This document shows, in pieces, positions 1 to 12,545 of a DNA stretch of 64,000 nucleotides. This DNA comes from Spinacia oleracea. Taxonomy: Eukaryota > Streptophyta > Magnoliopsida > Caryophyllales > Amaranthaceae. Under the pieces are notes generated by a model that saw only the letters and a list, made by a program, of their open reading frames with translations, ran no database searches and had not been told where the DNA came from. A program made the translations under genes and the position numbers. Within the stretch, counting starts at the first letter, position 1. Every line of letters starts with the position of its first letter. The stretch covers positions 102,893,157 through 102,957,156 of the forward strand of contig NC_079492.1 of assembly GCF_020520425.1 (NCBI RefSeq), read 5' to 3'.

Positions 1-1200
1 GGATTTAGATTGTACTTTGGCATAGCCTAGTCTAGACTCGGATTTATTTTTTATTCGAACATTATTTTTCCTTGAAGACTCTATTTGAACATTATTTTTT
101 GAATACTTTGCCCATGTGACATTCAAGGTCATTTAATTAGCATGCTCGGTTTTGGTGCCGAACATTGTCGTCATAGGAGGCCTAATGATGACACAAAGAG
201 TTGTTTATTTTATAAGTCGTTCTTAGAATTGAGTGCCTTTTCGTACGCCCTTGCAGCAATTTTCACGAATTTTCTTTTACTGCTACGTTTTTTTTTTATG
301 CGCGGGCACCGAGGCTGCTGTGCCTGACGAAAAGGCCAGGCAGCAACTTCAGCGCCCAGCGGTGGGCAAGAGAATATTTGGCGCCCAGCCAGGGGCGCTG
401 AAAATGCGTCCCTGACTGGTACTCGTATTCTGTTCGCCTATATTTTTTGTATATGCGACTTAATTTTGCGTGCTTGCCTAATAACGTCCTTTACGCGCTG
501 TGCAGCGTTGTGGGATTCGTTACGGGCCCTCCTGAGCGTCGCTTATTTTTGTGGCGATCGTTCGGGGTCGCGGAACACGTATCTTGGTATAACTCTTTGG
601 CCAATTGGTTTATGAATGTTTGGGCAATTTTTAAGGTCGTTGGTTTTCTAGCATTATTTGTTACACACAATCACATAATTCTCTACACATAACTAACATT
701 ACATCACGAGGCAAAATAATAATATGTCATGTAGTTTATGATAGGCTTCTATGGGTAGTATTTGCGCCGGCTTGGTACTGCTTCTATCGCAGATCCAACA
801 CATGCCCCGGTCGAGTTAGTGCCTTCAACAGACGAATTTCGCCCAAGAGGCCAATCACGATGTAAGCCAAGGGGGCATGCACCAATGAGAGGGACCTAGT
901 GGGCGAGCGAGTGGGTTTGGACGGGTGTACTACTAGCGAAAGTGCCGAGTGGACAACATTCAAAGCGTATGCACCCCCCGGTTGGCGATGGGTATCCTTA
1001 GTCCCAACTCCCGAGATGAAACATCCCAAGGGAGCCAAGATTCGTTATGCGGTTCTGTCCGTTCACATTAATATGTTGATTTTCAGGTCGTCCCAACTTG
1101 ATGGGGAAATAAACACGGGGTAGGATCGTTTCACCCTTCGGCTATTTTGATTACCTACGAGCACGAGTATTTCCTTCACTTTCCCCAGTGGAGTCGCCAC
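1..1200 (-). mobile_element. Internal leader of Gypsy-type element E (partial)
   Basis: No convincing protein frame is present. This stretch lies directly inside a PBS-like site at 1182-1200 and ahead of an LTR at 1201, so it reads as the untranslated leader of a minus-strand LTR element whose body continues off the left edge. It holds two copies of a GCGCCCAG-centred inverted motif (about 347-404) that recurs inside the element's LTR at 12441-12545. Short frames here have no recognisable domain. Confidence 0.5.
1182..1200 (-). other. Primer-binding site of element E
   Basis: On the minus strand this reads GTGGCGACTCCACTGGGGA and directly abuts an LTR beginning TG (plus-strand base 1201). 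TGGCGACTC-type primer sites are typical of plant Ty3/Gypsy elements. I infer a tRNA primer but cannot name it with certainty. It fixes the orientation of E as minus. Confidence 0.6.
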
Positions 1201-1351
1201 TGTGAGGGGGTCGAAAAAGCACGAGGCTAATGCGTGACCTCGTCCCTCGTGGGCGTGACGTTTCTTCTTGTCAAATCAAGTGTAATGGGATTTCCTGTGA
1301 GTTTACACCCAATTGACTAGTAATATAGGAGTCGCCATTCAGTTTTTAACG

Positions 1352-2742
1352 ATAATGCCCTTGGTCCAAGTATGCATTCTATGTTAAGTCTAATAAGTGC
1401 GGTTCAGTATTAATTAACAAGTTAATAATTCAGTGAGATCAAGTGAGCTGAATGCCTAGCTAGAGGCCGCTTCAGTTCAAGTGGAATTAATGATATTAAT
1501 CCACAACTTACTCTTGACTGAACCCGTAGGGTCACACAAATAGTACGTAAACGGATCAAGTATTTAATGGCATTAAATACTCCATCTATGGATATTCGGA
1601 ATCGACGGATCTTGGTTTCAGTGGGAGCTGAGATCGTCACAGGCAAGAAATGAATACTCCGGAAACGATGATATTGCCGGAAACGGAAATATGGATCGTA
1701 TCGGAAATATAAATATTATCCAAGTCGTAGATGTTGCCGGAAACGGAAACATGGTACGTATCGGAAAATATTATCGGAAATGGAAATATTGCCGGAATCG
1801 GAAATATTGCCGGAAACGGAAATATTGTCAGAATCGGAAATATTATCGGAATCGGAAAATAATTCCGGAAAAGGAAATATTAAATATTTGTTCGAAACGG
1901 AAATTGATTCCGGAATCGGAAATGTTGAATATTGTTCGTATCGGAAATGAATTCCGGAACCGGGAATTTAATCGGAAGCGTATTGTACGGATAAGCATCG
2001 GACGAGGCCTGCCGGACGAGGGCCCAGCACGAAGCCAGGCCATCGCCCAGCAAGCCACACGCATCCAACAACACGCCAATGCCTCGACCCGGCCCAGCGC
2101 AAGGCCAGTCCCAGCCAAGGCTGGCGCGCGCGCACAAATGGGCTGCAGGCAGTGGGCCTGTGCGCCGTGCGCACAGCGTGGGCCGCAAGGCTTGCGCTTG
2201 GGCGTACGATGCTCGTGCGGTGCGTGTGTACGTGCTATACGAATCCTAAAGCTATTGGAATTCGTGCATAGATTAAATCCTAATCCTAAAAGATTAAATT
2301 AATTATTTAGAGTTCTAATAGGATTCTAATTAATTAATTAGTATTCTAACAGGATTCGAAATCCTTTCCAAGGTTCTATAAATATATGCCTAGGGTCATA
2401 AATTTATACACAAGTTTTTCAAGTATTCAAAGCTAAGATTTTTAAGCAGAAAAATCAGCCATAACTCTTGCCCATTTAGCCGAAAATAAGTAGTACCTTA
2501 AGGGCGATTCTAGTTGGTCAATCTTAAGGCGGATCCGGACGTGCTGTGGACTATCTACGGAGGGACGACACTTGGAGTCCTAAAGACTTGTTCTTGTTCG
2601 GTTCGGGCGCAGCTAGGGAAGGCACGCAACAAAGAGTATGCATCTAAACTATGCTAAATGATTATGTGTAAATAATATGTTTTCCTGGCTTTATGGTTTT
2701 TCCGCATGATTTATGAATCGTCATATGTATCATAACCTAACA
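1352..2742 (+). repeat. 5' LTR of A1
   Basis: It matches 10344-11724 and 58964-60332 almost throughout. It contains a TATA-like CTATAAATA at 2376-2384, and an array of about 18-nt units of the type GGAAACGGAAATATTGCC at about 1671-1975. It ends CCTAACA just before the PBS. Apparent frames at 1422-1646 and 1691-2302 recur in every LTR copy and are LTR sequence, not genes. Confidence 0.9.
2376..2384 (+). promoter_or_regulatory. Putative TATA box of the A1 LTR promoter
   Basis: CTATAAATA is conserved in all three family-A LTRs (2376, 11358 and 59969). It lies about 360 bp before the LTR end, where a Copia LTR promoter is expected. Transcription start was not determined. Confidence 0.5.
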
Positions 2743-2743
2743 G

Positions 2744-2757
2744 TGGTATCACGAGCC
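2744..2757 (+). other. Primer-binding site of A1
   Basis: TGGTATCACGAGCC begins two bases after the LTR end. It is a variant of TGGTATCAGAGCC, the usual plant Copia site for initiator Met-tRNA, with an altered middle. The same variant occurs in A2 (60334-60347). Confidence 0.75.
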
Positions 2758-3793
2758 TCTTATTATTTTCATAATCTAAATTGCATGAACATGGTTAAAT
2801 ATTACAAATTTGCAAGAATTAAAAGGGGTGATTAATTTTCGTAATTGTTAATTAATTGCAAATTGCGTTTATTTAATTATACTTACGCAGTTTTTCGGCA
2901 GTTTCTTCGTTACTCATCCAAATCGAGTGATTTTTGTGTCAATTCCGCATGTAAAAGGCATTCTAAAATTTTGACAAAAACAGTATTTTTCGGCCGAACC
3001 CAGAATTCTCAAATTCGAAGCCTAACTATGACTTTTCGGAGGTTTTAGTTTTTCGAATGTAAAATTTCGTAAATTTAAGATGTTAAATTAAATATTTGCG
3101 ATTCTTGTTGATAAATCTTGAATTTTTGATTGACCTACTGTATATGTTTAACAAGTTTGAATGCCTAGCCTTGTTAATTATGCAATCTAATTTGTAATTA
3201 TGATTAATTTGTTGAAAATTGGAATAATTTAGAATTAATTTGATTTTCATAATTAGTTATAATTTAATTAGATACCTATGATTAAAAACCACCATAAAAA
3301 TTGTAAATATATGTTAATCGGAAATCAATTGAATAATAAATTTTCGATTTTTCGCCCTAAAATTATGAAATTAATATTATTTATTAATTTGTCATTAATT
3401 TTGAATATAAATTTTAAATTTTTATGCGATTCGCTCATATAACTTGCACACACAAAGCAATGGACGCTACGTGTTACCCTTAAGGGGTGTTGTATAGTGC
3501 GGGCATGTGACGACGAGCAAGGGAGCTCGTCGCCCATGCGGTACGAATGCAATGAGCAAGGCCATGGTGCACGAGCACAAGGCAGCAGCTCTGCCTTGTG
3601 TCGTGGGCTGTGTGCAATAGGCGAATGGGCGAGGGCGAGAGCAAGGCACGAGCAGTCGCGTGTGGGCAGCAAGCGAGCTGCGCCACAGCGCGCACTGCCT
3701 CGCGCAAGCGTGCAGAGCCTCGCGCGCAGCGAGCGTAAGCTCGCGTGCCACGAGTGCTGCGCCAAGCATCGATCGCTCGCGCGCAGCGAGCTC

Positions 3794-4035
3794 TGTTGTG
3801 CGTACGACGAGCGCTGCGCCCAGCGATGGCGTGCGAGCGCTATTGTGCGTGCGACGAGCGCTGCGCCCAGCGATGGCGTGCGAGTGCTTGTTGTGCGTGC
3901 GACGAGCGCTGCGCCCAGCGATGGCGTGCGAGTGCTTGTTTTGCGTGCGACGAGCGCTGCGCCCAGCGATGGCGTGCGGGTGCGTGTTGCGACATGCGAC
4001 GAGCGCTGCGCCCAGCGATGGGCTGCGGCAGCATG
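3794..4035 (+). repeat. GC-rich tandem array in the A1 leader (about 48-bp unit, five copies)
   Basis: Five head-to-tail units of about 48 bp are centred on CGACGAGCGCTGCGCCCAGC. The whole GC-rich island spans about 3470-4190 in otherwise AT-rich DNA. The unit length is a multiple of three, so several frames on both strands stay open for 100-240 codons. These are repeat artefacts with no protein signature. A2 has a related but differently rearranged island at about 61130-61690. Confidence 0.85.
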
Positions 4036-4199
4036 CACGTGCGTCGAGCGCTGGCGCGCGCAGCGAGCAACATGCGTGATGCCTTGCGATGGTGAGCAGC
4101 AGCAATGCGAGGTAGCGCATGGGCTGCGCGCACATGGCCAGCGATGGCTGTGTGCGTGTGGCCCATGGGCGTGCGTTGCGTGGGGTTGTTGCGTTACGA

Positions 4200-6580
4200 T
4201 TAGATCGTTTTGAAATTTTAATTTGAAATTTTCAGTTTACGTAATTTTAATTAATTTTAAAATTAATAATTTTAATTATTTTCTTGGATTTTAATTTTGA
4301 ATATTGTAATTATAATAAATTTTATTTATTCTAATTATTTTACTAAAATTAAAATCATGAATTAATTTAAATACGACTGAAATTAAATTAAATTTTGGAT
4401 TCAATTATAAATTTATATGAGCTTTAAGTTTTAATTAAATTTGTATGTTTCCGGTTAGACTAGAAATACATTTTTATGTTTAAAATTAGTAAAGCATATG
4501 AATTTATTGGTTTAAGTGGGAGCTCTTTTTAGTCATATACTCTTGATTAGGTCTACAAATCCTTAAGGTTAAAACAACTTGATTAGAATTAATAAGGACT
4601 GAATAATTTGTAGATTATTTGTGCCCTTGATTAATTGCTGCAAATGTTTATGTGATGCATAATGTGTTTTACTAACCAGCTATGTGGGCCATTCATGTTA
4701 ATGAATGGGTGAATGGTATATATTGTATATGTACTGTTTTGCAGGTTATGAAGTGACTAGTATGGCCCAAATAGGATAGAAAATATGGTCTGCGTACCAT
4801 TAATTTGAATGTAATTGGTCTAAAGTACCAAAGTTGTTTTTCAATTCAAATATGGTCTGCGTACCATCAAATAGTTGTAATTAGTTTTAATTATAGCTTA
4901 TCCTATTTGAAGAAAATGGTGCCTCCCACGGAGATTTTCAAGACGGACTTTGAAGTTAAAACTTCAAGATGAAGTCGGGCCATACTAGATCACATTTATC
5001 TTATGCATGCTTTAAGTTATTTATTGCTTTAAATATGTCTTAAATATGCATGAGATCAAAGCTTGATTATGTTGCATGATTAAGGATTTTAGTTCACTTA
5101 AAATCTAACCAACATAGTAAGAGCCTTAAGTTCCAAACTTAAAAATTGAGTTAAAAGGTGCCATGCCAAAATATACACTTGCTTGGATATCCTTTACATC
5201 AATCTAGTAATAGTTTTCGCTCAGCGAGGTGTTACTTATTGGTCCTAAAGGGGCAAGGTACACAAATAATTGTGAGTACATGTTAGTTTTGGTGAAACTC
5301 AACGATATAAGTAAGGAGTCCTTTTATGTCGTGGCAAAATCGATAGGTTTACCTAATAAGTTCTTAGACGTACCTATCAACCAAGAATAGTTTCTAGACT
5401 ATTAGCAAAAGGCTTTTGCTTACCTAAGATGTTTTAGGGTTAAGTCGACAAACTGTGCTTAATTCTTCAATGATTTTAGGATCTTGGATTCATTTTATTC
5501 ACACCTGCCGGAACATTAAATTCGAATAAAATGCTAATAACTTGTTTGAATTGCACGCTTGCTTTAATTTTCAAGTTATTATTCATGATAAATGTTTAGA
5601 CTTTGCATGCTTTAATGTATGTTTTAATTATTGTTTATAATTGAATATCTTGCACTGCAATAAATCCTTTTAGAAAGGTAATAGTAAATTTCCTCGATTG
5701 GTAGTGAATCCAAGAACGATTCACGGAAATGAGAGAAAGTGAGCAATTTAAAATGTACGTTTCTTATATCGACTTTTATGGTTGTTTTCGAGTATCAAAG
5801 TCGAATGGCAAACCGATTGGTGCTTGTGAATTCAAAATACAATGTAGTTTTGAGATCATAAAGCATTGAGTTTAAACGCTTAGCTTTACCAATGGTTAAC
5901 AACCTAAAATCCTTTTTCCATTTAATTCTCGAATGAGTCTAGTTCCTAGACATTCGAATAGATCGATGCTTAGAGAACTTTAGAAGCTTCTGGTAAGATC
6001 ATCTAGTTGAAACAGAATATTCAACATAAATGGTAAGAACTTTGATAAAATGACATTGGACATGTCTAACAAAGTGTAAAAGTCAACACTAGAGAATTCA
6101 ATTCTTAAGACTATAAGAAAGGGTACAAGAAATAGGAAAACAAGGAACAAGTGAAAGGAATTTACAATTCCGTTTCTACCTAAAAGTTAATATTTAAAGA
6201 GAAGTGACCTAGCAATCAAACTTCCTTGGTATCATATACCGCTTGAGGTTCTTACTTCGGTAATAACTCAAACAATGGAAGCTAGGATACACTAATGACC
6301 TGCAAATGGGAAATGAAGCATGCAATGCTACATTAGTTGTAGGGTCATCTAGTTTGTTTTAAGTCCTTTCAAAGGCTGGAACTTAATGGCTATTTTGTTC
6401 CATAATCAGCATACCTAAATTTCTGTTTCAAACACAAAAAGACTCACATTCAGAAGAACAAAAACAATGTTTGTTTGTTTATTTGAATGAAATGGTCATT
6501 TACGGGTTGAGTCAATATGCTTGATTAAAACAAACAACTGTTTAACAATAAAAACTTTACTAGGTTCAAATCAAACCCTT
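4200..6580 (+). other. A1 internal region without recognisable coding sequence
   Basis: AT-rich internal sequence between the leader array and the first pol remnant. Parts near 5200-5350 resemble the leader of Copia B read on the minus strand (about 55640-55760). I see no intact gag frame or zinc knuckle here. Confidence 0.5.
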
Positions 6581-9540
6581 GATTTGAGTTCCACTAATCT
6601 TTGGCATTGTTGCTTAGACCATATCAACACGTTAACATTCAAAAGCTCTATTTTAATGGACTTTTGAAAGTTCATTGATTTCTAGATCAATTGAAGACGA
6701 CTAGTCTTACTTGTTGAAAGTAACAAAAGATATGAACTATTGTTAGAACGCCTAGACAATAGAGTTCAAAGCTAAAGAAAGATTTTATGGCTTTATTATT
6801 TCACATGGATTTGAGTGAATATAGGTTTATTGACTCAAATGTGATATAAGTTGAATCTGTTTGGCTAGTTCAAAGATTCAGAAGTATAAAATCCACTTGG
6901 CAAGAAATCATAAAGATCTAGGTTAGATCATGTTGATGATTACTTGAGACCAAATATGATCATCAATGATTGTGTGTTGTAATTTCACAATCTAGGTCCA
7001 TAAGATATGGCATATCTTAGTTGGAATAATCGAAGTCAATTAGTACTTGATTCGATCAATGATGGATCATGAAGACTTTTCCTATAATTTCTAAAACAAA
7101 ATGCTCAACTACCACCAAACTAAACCAAATTCGTCAAAGCTATTGAAAAGTAATTTCAAAATATCTTTTCATAATATATCTAAAGAGTTCCTAAACTCAG
7201 TGGGAGCTTAGTGTTTGTTATTCAACAAACTAAGGCCCAAGTATAGATTTATGTTTCATTGTGATTTATTCAAATGAGACACAAGGGTATTGTTTCTACC
7301 ACGAATTTTTGAGAACATAATGTTTGTTTGCTCGAAATAATGTCCTTTTGGAGATTCGTTTCCAAAATGACAAGTGGGAGAAAATAGACCTCGAAAGTCT
7401 TCGAGGCGAACAACAAACATAAACGGACAATTTGGAGGCTTTTCGAAGTTCTTTAGAAAATCCGAACACGTATTCTTTAAGGACTTTAGAAGTGGCTTTT
7501 AAAGAATAGACATCTCTTAGAAGACTTTACAAGTGCTTCAAGGAGAACAGAATATTCAAAGGACTTTCAAGTGGCTATTGATATTCTATTTGTTTGATGT
7601 TCTATACCCAAAGTAGGCATAGAGTTCAAGTCACTGGAACTATGATATTGTTCTATTGGATAGTGAAGAAACATGGAGTTCAGGTCACTAAAGCTATGCG
7701 ATTCTTCTATTAGATAGTGAAGAAACCTACAACTTGCAGTCAAACTATTATCATATAGATTAATGAGTTTATAACCTGTGAGAAAGCTATGACGAAACCC
7801 AGATTCCCTAAAATGGTTAGAGGCCATATATAGACTCAAATGTTTTAAATGGTTAGAGGCCATAAAACATACTCAATGTTTAGATGACAAAATTGAAATT
7901 TTGTTGATTTGCAAGAATAGTTTCACACCTATTGGTTGCAAGTTTGTTTTAAGGATAAAAATCATCAAACATGAAATTATGTTCACACACAAAGCTAGAT
8001 TAGTTGCTAAAGGTTACAAGCAAATTCACGGCGTGGATTGTGTTGAAACCTCATGCATAATCGTAATGCTCAAGTCTATAAATCAAGCAATGATCGCATA
8101 TTGGTACATATGGCAATTGGATGACAAAACAATTCCTCAATAAAATGTTGGAATAAACTATGTACATGGTATGTCATAGGATTTGTGGATCCAAATAAAT
8201 GCTTGAAAAAGAAAGCTAGCTTATGAAATCTAAGTACAGATTTAAGCAAGCAATTGGGAATTCGAAATGTATTTTAGTGAAGCTAATAAGTATTTTAGTT
8301 TCATAAAATGTACATGATTCTTATAGATATATAAGAAGTTTAGTGGGAGTACATAAAAACTTAACTGATCCTGTGTGTATCACACACATATCTCTCTATT
8401 GTAAAATATCATTCAAATGCTAATGACTTAGATTTGAAATTATTCATCAATGATGGACCAAGGCGAAACTTAGTACATACTGGGTATTAAGATCTATTTA
8501 CAAAGATCTTATATTAATGTTTTGGATTAAGTAATGGCATTTACTAAATCAAACACGAAAGACTCCATTGGAGATATTCGACCCATGTGAATAAATCTAA
8601 GTAAAGAATGTTTGAACTATGTATAAGCATTTACTAAGTTAACATCAATGAATCTAATGAGATTCTTCACCTATATTTTATGTCAAAGAATTTAGCTGGA
8701 TTCAGTATCTACTGAAATTGAATAAGCTAAAGTTACATGAATAGAATTCAATTGGGAATTATTCTGCAAAAGAATTTATCATGTATGATATAATATGAGG
8801 ATCGCCAAAAACGTATCGTATGGCTTTAGGCATGACGAACATATACCAGTCTCTATTGATCTAAGTGAAGATCAACTAGATTGAGATCAAGAATACTTAT
8901 GGTACTTGAAAAGGTACATAGGAATAGTTCTTGATTCAAGGAAATAAAGATATGCTAAATATTGATGCTACACGCAGAAACACTGGCAAAGGATCAAGCA
9001 AGATCCCTTTGGAGTTAACCATTGACAAGGACGAGCTAAGAGCATCGTGTTTTGAAATGGCAACATGGATCGGAGACCATGAGTTGTTGCGTGGGAAATT
9101 AAATATTTTCTAAGATACAATTGGAAAGTCTTCCACATATCTGTGAACTTCTTGGATAAGTAAATCCAAACAAAGCATCACTAGCAACCTAAATAGTTGA
9201 AGTAAAAGTAATTATTGCCTAAGAAGCAATGAAACAGGGTTGTTTAAGTTAAAGAGTTCTTCACTGAACTTGGGTGGATCACATGTCTGCTAACTTGATG
9301 GTTCTTCATTGCGAAATGCGTAGAACCACTATCGAAGTAAGTAAGACTAGATCACATAATAAACAAACTCAAAAAATCTTATCATCATATCTCGAATATT
9401 ATTCGATGAAAAGGATATTAAGATTGGCAAAGCATGATAACTAAACCTATGCAACAATTGAGAAGCAACACTCACATTGTAGCACTGGAAATCAAGCATA
9501 GCTTTGAGGCCCATGGTTCTTAAACAATGGGGTTGAACAT
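6580..9540 (+). pseudogene. Decayed Copia pol remnants in A1
   Basis: Scraps appear in the order expected of Copia pol, with many stops and shifts. A GAG-pre-integrase-like piece, reading roughly LWHCCLDHIN, lies near 6598-6640. A reverse-transcriptase piece near 7900-8140 contains KARLVAKGYKQIHGVD and the degraded motif LKSINQ. RNase H-like traces lie near 8890-9120, and the tail region near 9270-9530. None could give a working enzyme. Beyond 9540 the sequence matches the 3' untranslated part of A3 (reverse of 62011-62250). Confidence 0.75.
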
Positions 9541-10330
9541 TTATCATATATGAAATATATTTTCATATTCCATTTAATCTTGGTTTAGTATTAAATGATG
9601 AGTCCCTTCAATTTGACAATATATTCAAGATAGACTGTCAGGACCAGTCCTGTGACTAAGAAATGTCTATCAAGTGAACTTGAATGTCAAAAGTTAAAAA
9701 TGGTCCCTAGTCGGAGTTTTCTATAAAATTGGACGCATAGAAAACGTTAGACGACTAGAATGCAAGATGACTAGTAGTTTTGTTTCTTGAACTATGTGGA
9801 CATGGCAATGTCATAATCATTTGCATAGATACTTACTTTGGGAAGACTAGTATCGGACAAGACCTATGAAACTTTACTGTAAGAGATGAAAATCTGTCAT
9901 AAGTAAATTTCATTAAAATTATTAGACACTAAATCCTCAATACCTGAGTGATTTGAGATTACTTGTTTGAGAACTGGTTGCTTTGACGTTGACCAACCGT
10001 CGCACCGTAAAAGGAGGCTATAAAGGCAACGCTCAGGTAATCACCTATCAAACGAAGTCTAATCTCAAGATCGCAAGATTGGGATTGTCCTCCCATAAAT
10101 CGGGATGAGATGCTTAAAAGTTGTACAAGGCCACTCGGAGAGCTAGAAACTGTGAAATGCATGGCCGTGCTCGGATGAATCATAGGCTATGATTATCTGT
10201 TTATTTGATCAGTTGAACTCTGAAACCGAGGAACACCTCTGGACATAATAAGGATGACAACTCTTACCTTATGTTCAAGAGCAAGCATCGAGCGACAAAG
10301 GAATTAGGAAATGCACACTTGTCCCTAAGG

Positions 10331-10343
10331 ACAAGTGGGAGAC
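10331..10343 (+). other. Polypurine tract of A1
   Basis: ACAAGTGGGAGAC lies immediately before the LTR start TGAAGGAAAT. The same tract type precedes the 3' LTRs of D (23313-23326) and B (minus strand, 50540-50553). Confidence 0.8.
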
Positions 10344-11724
10344 TGAAGGAAATAATGCCCTTGGTCCAAGTATGCATTCTATGTTAAGTCTAATAAGTGC
10401 GGTTCAGTATTAGTTAACAAGTTAATAATTCAGTGAGATCAAGTGAGCTGAATGCCTAGCTAGAGGCCGCTTCAGTTCAAGTGGAATTAATGATATTAAT
10501 CCACAACTTACTCTTGACTGAACCCGTAGGGTCACACAAATAGTACGTAAACGGATCAAGTATTTAATGGCATTAAATACTCCATCTATGGATATTCGGA
10601 ATCGACGGATCTTGGTTTCAGTGGGAGCTGAGATCGTCACAGGCAAGAAATGAATACTCCGGAAACGATGATATTGCCGGAAACGGAAATATGGATCGTA
10701 TCGGAAATATAAATATTATCCAAGTCGTAGATGTTGCCGGAAACGGAAACATGGTACGTATCGGAAAATATTATCGGAAATGGAAATATTGCCGGAATCG
10801 GAAATATTGCCGGAAACGGAAATATTATCGGAATCGGAAAATAATTACGGAAACGGAAATATTAAATATTTGTTCGAAACGGAAATTGATTCCGAAATCT
10901 GAAATGTTAAATATTGTTCGTATCGGAAATGAATTCCGGAACCGGGAATTTAATCGGAAGCGTATCGTACGAATAAGCATCGGACGAGGCCTGCCGGACG
11001 AGGGCCCAGCACGAAGCCAGGCCATCGCCCAGCAAGCCACACGCATCCAACAACACGCCAATGCCTCGACCAGGCCCAGCGCAAGGCCAGTCCCAGCCAA
11101 GGCTGGCGCGCGCGCACAAATGGGCTGCGGTCAGTGGGCCTGTGCGCCGTGCGCACAGCGTGGGCCGCAAGGCTTGCGCATGGGCGTACGATGCTCGTGC
11201 GGTGCGTGAGTACGTGCTATACGAATCCTAAAGCTATTGGAATTCGTGCATAGATTAAATCCTAATCCTAAAAGATTAAATTAATTATTTAGAGTTCTAA
11301 TAGGATTCTAATTAATTAATTAGTAATCTAACAGGATTCGAAATCCTTTCCAAGGTTCTATAAATATATGCCTAGGGTCATAAATTTATACACAAGTTTT
11401 TCAAGTATTCAAAGCTAAGATTTTTAAGTAGAAAAATCAGCCATAACTCTTGCCCATTTAGCCGAAAATAAGTAGTACCTTAAGGGCGATTCTAGTTGGT
11501 CAATCTTAAGGCGGATCCGGACGTGCTGTGGACTATCTACGGAGGGACGACACTTGGAGTCCTAAAGACTTGTTCTTGTTCGGTTCGGGCGCAGCTAGGG
11601 AAGGCACGCAACAAAGAGTATGCATCTAAACTATGCTAAATGATTATGTGTAAATAATATGTTTTCCTGGCTTTATGGTTTTTCCGCATGATTTATGAAT
11701 CGTCATATGTATCATAACCTAACA
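10344..11724 (+). repeat. 3' LTR of A1
   Basis: Starts TGAAGGAAATAATGCCC and ends CCTAACA. It has one 18-nt unit fewer in its GGAAATATT-type array than the 5' LTR. A TATA-like CTATAAATA lies at 11358-11366. The right flank resumes element E. Confidence 0.9.
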
Positions 11725-12440
11725 CGCTCAACGTACACCCGCAGGGTAGAGATTGAGGGTTCGGGGGACTGTAACTACCGAGAGGAGTACTCGCTCTTCG
11801 ATAACTCCAGAGGCAGGATATCCTTACTAGCTCAGCATAAATAATTGAAGGGACGTGCGTTAACTATTAAACTAATCTGAGTTGATTTTAACAATATGCA
11901 ACACATAATACTAGATCGATCGTGATTATCTTGTTTAGATTGATTTAAGGGACCTAGCATGATAGTTCAATTTCCCAAGATATTATCTTTATTAGGCGTG
12001 ATAGAACAATCAGATTTAATAGTTTAACAGTTTTATAAAAGGGCGAGGAAAGCGATTAAATCATGCGAAGGGACACATTACGACGCACCCTTGAGAGGTG
12101 CGTCATGGTTCTCAGAAAACTAACCACTTTGGCTTTGCTATTTCTCCTTTTATTTAACGAATCTCAAGTTTCCGGCAAGGTTCCAGTATCCGGGCTTAAT
12201 TCTTCAGCTACAAGGGTCAGGATACGTTCTGTTCGATTTTTGGATCGATTGCGACAGAACGCGGGATCAATTTCGCAGCGTGAGGCTTAGGCTTAGGGGT
12301 TGGAGTCAATACTCAGAATATGAATTGTTGTTTTCCTTTCACGTCGAATTTGGGGCTGTATTTATAGAAAAGAGTTCGTGGAAAGATAGAATTTTAGAGC
12401 ACTAATCCAAGAAGAATTAGGAGAGAACACGTACCCAGGT

Positions 12441-12545
12441 AATTTCAGCGCCCAGGGCTGGGCGTTAAAGATTTCGGCGCCTAGCTCTGGGCGTTGAAAA
12501 TGGGATCCAGGAAATTTCAGCGCCCAGGGCTGGGCGTTGAAAATG
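12441..12545. repeat. Three copies of a GCGCCCAG/CTGGGCG palindrome
   Basis: Three spaced copies of the pattern TTCAGCGCCCAGGGCTGGGC followed by GTTGAAAAT-like arms, about 30 bp each. Each could fold into a hairpin with a stem of about 12 bp. Related copies lie at about 347-404 in the leader of the same element. Confidence 0.75.

Larger units (their letters stand above)
1352..11724 (+). mobile_element. Copia-type LTR retrotransposon A1, non-autonomous
   Basis: Two LTRs of about 1.38 kb flank an internal region with a PBS after the left LTR (2744-2757) and a PPT before the right LTR (10331-10343). The internal region keeps only scraps of Copia pol. By eye the LTRs differ by roughly 15-20 substitutions and one 18-nt array unit, so the insertion is fairly young although its coding part is wrecked. 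The left tip of the 5' LTR (about the first nine bases, TGAAGGAAA) is missing, and no TSD can be matched to the right flank CGCTC. It is inserted in the LTR of element E. Confidence 0.9.

Noticed and set aside
1671..1975. CRISPR-like array of short repeats
   Set aside because: Units are contiguous and degenerate with no unique spacers, inside a plant retrotransposon LTR.
1691..2302. 203-codon frame in the LTR
   Set aside because: It is created by the GGAAATATT-type array and recurs in altered form in the other LTRs with different ends, so it is not a gene.
2744..2757. tRNA-like TGGTATCA sequences as parts of tRNA genes
   Set aside because: They sit directly next to LTR ends and match primer-binding sites. 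No tRNA fold surrounds them.
3325..4213. Overlapping frames of 100-240 codons on both strands
   Set aside because: They lie in a GC-rich tandem array with a unit length divisible by three. The Ala/Arg/Cys-rich text has no domain, and both strands are equally open.
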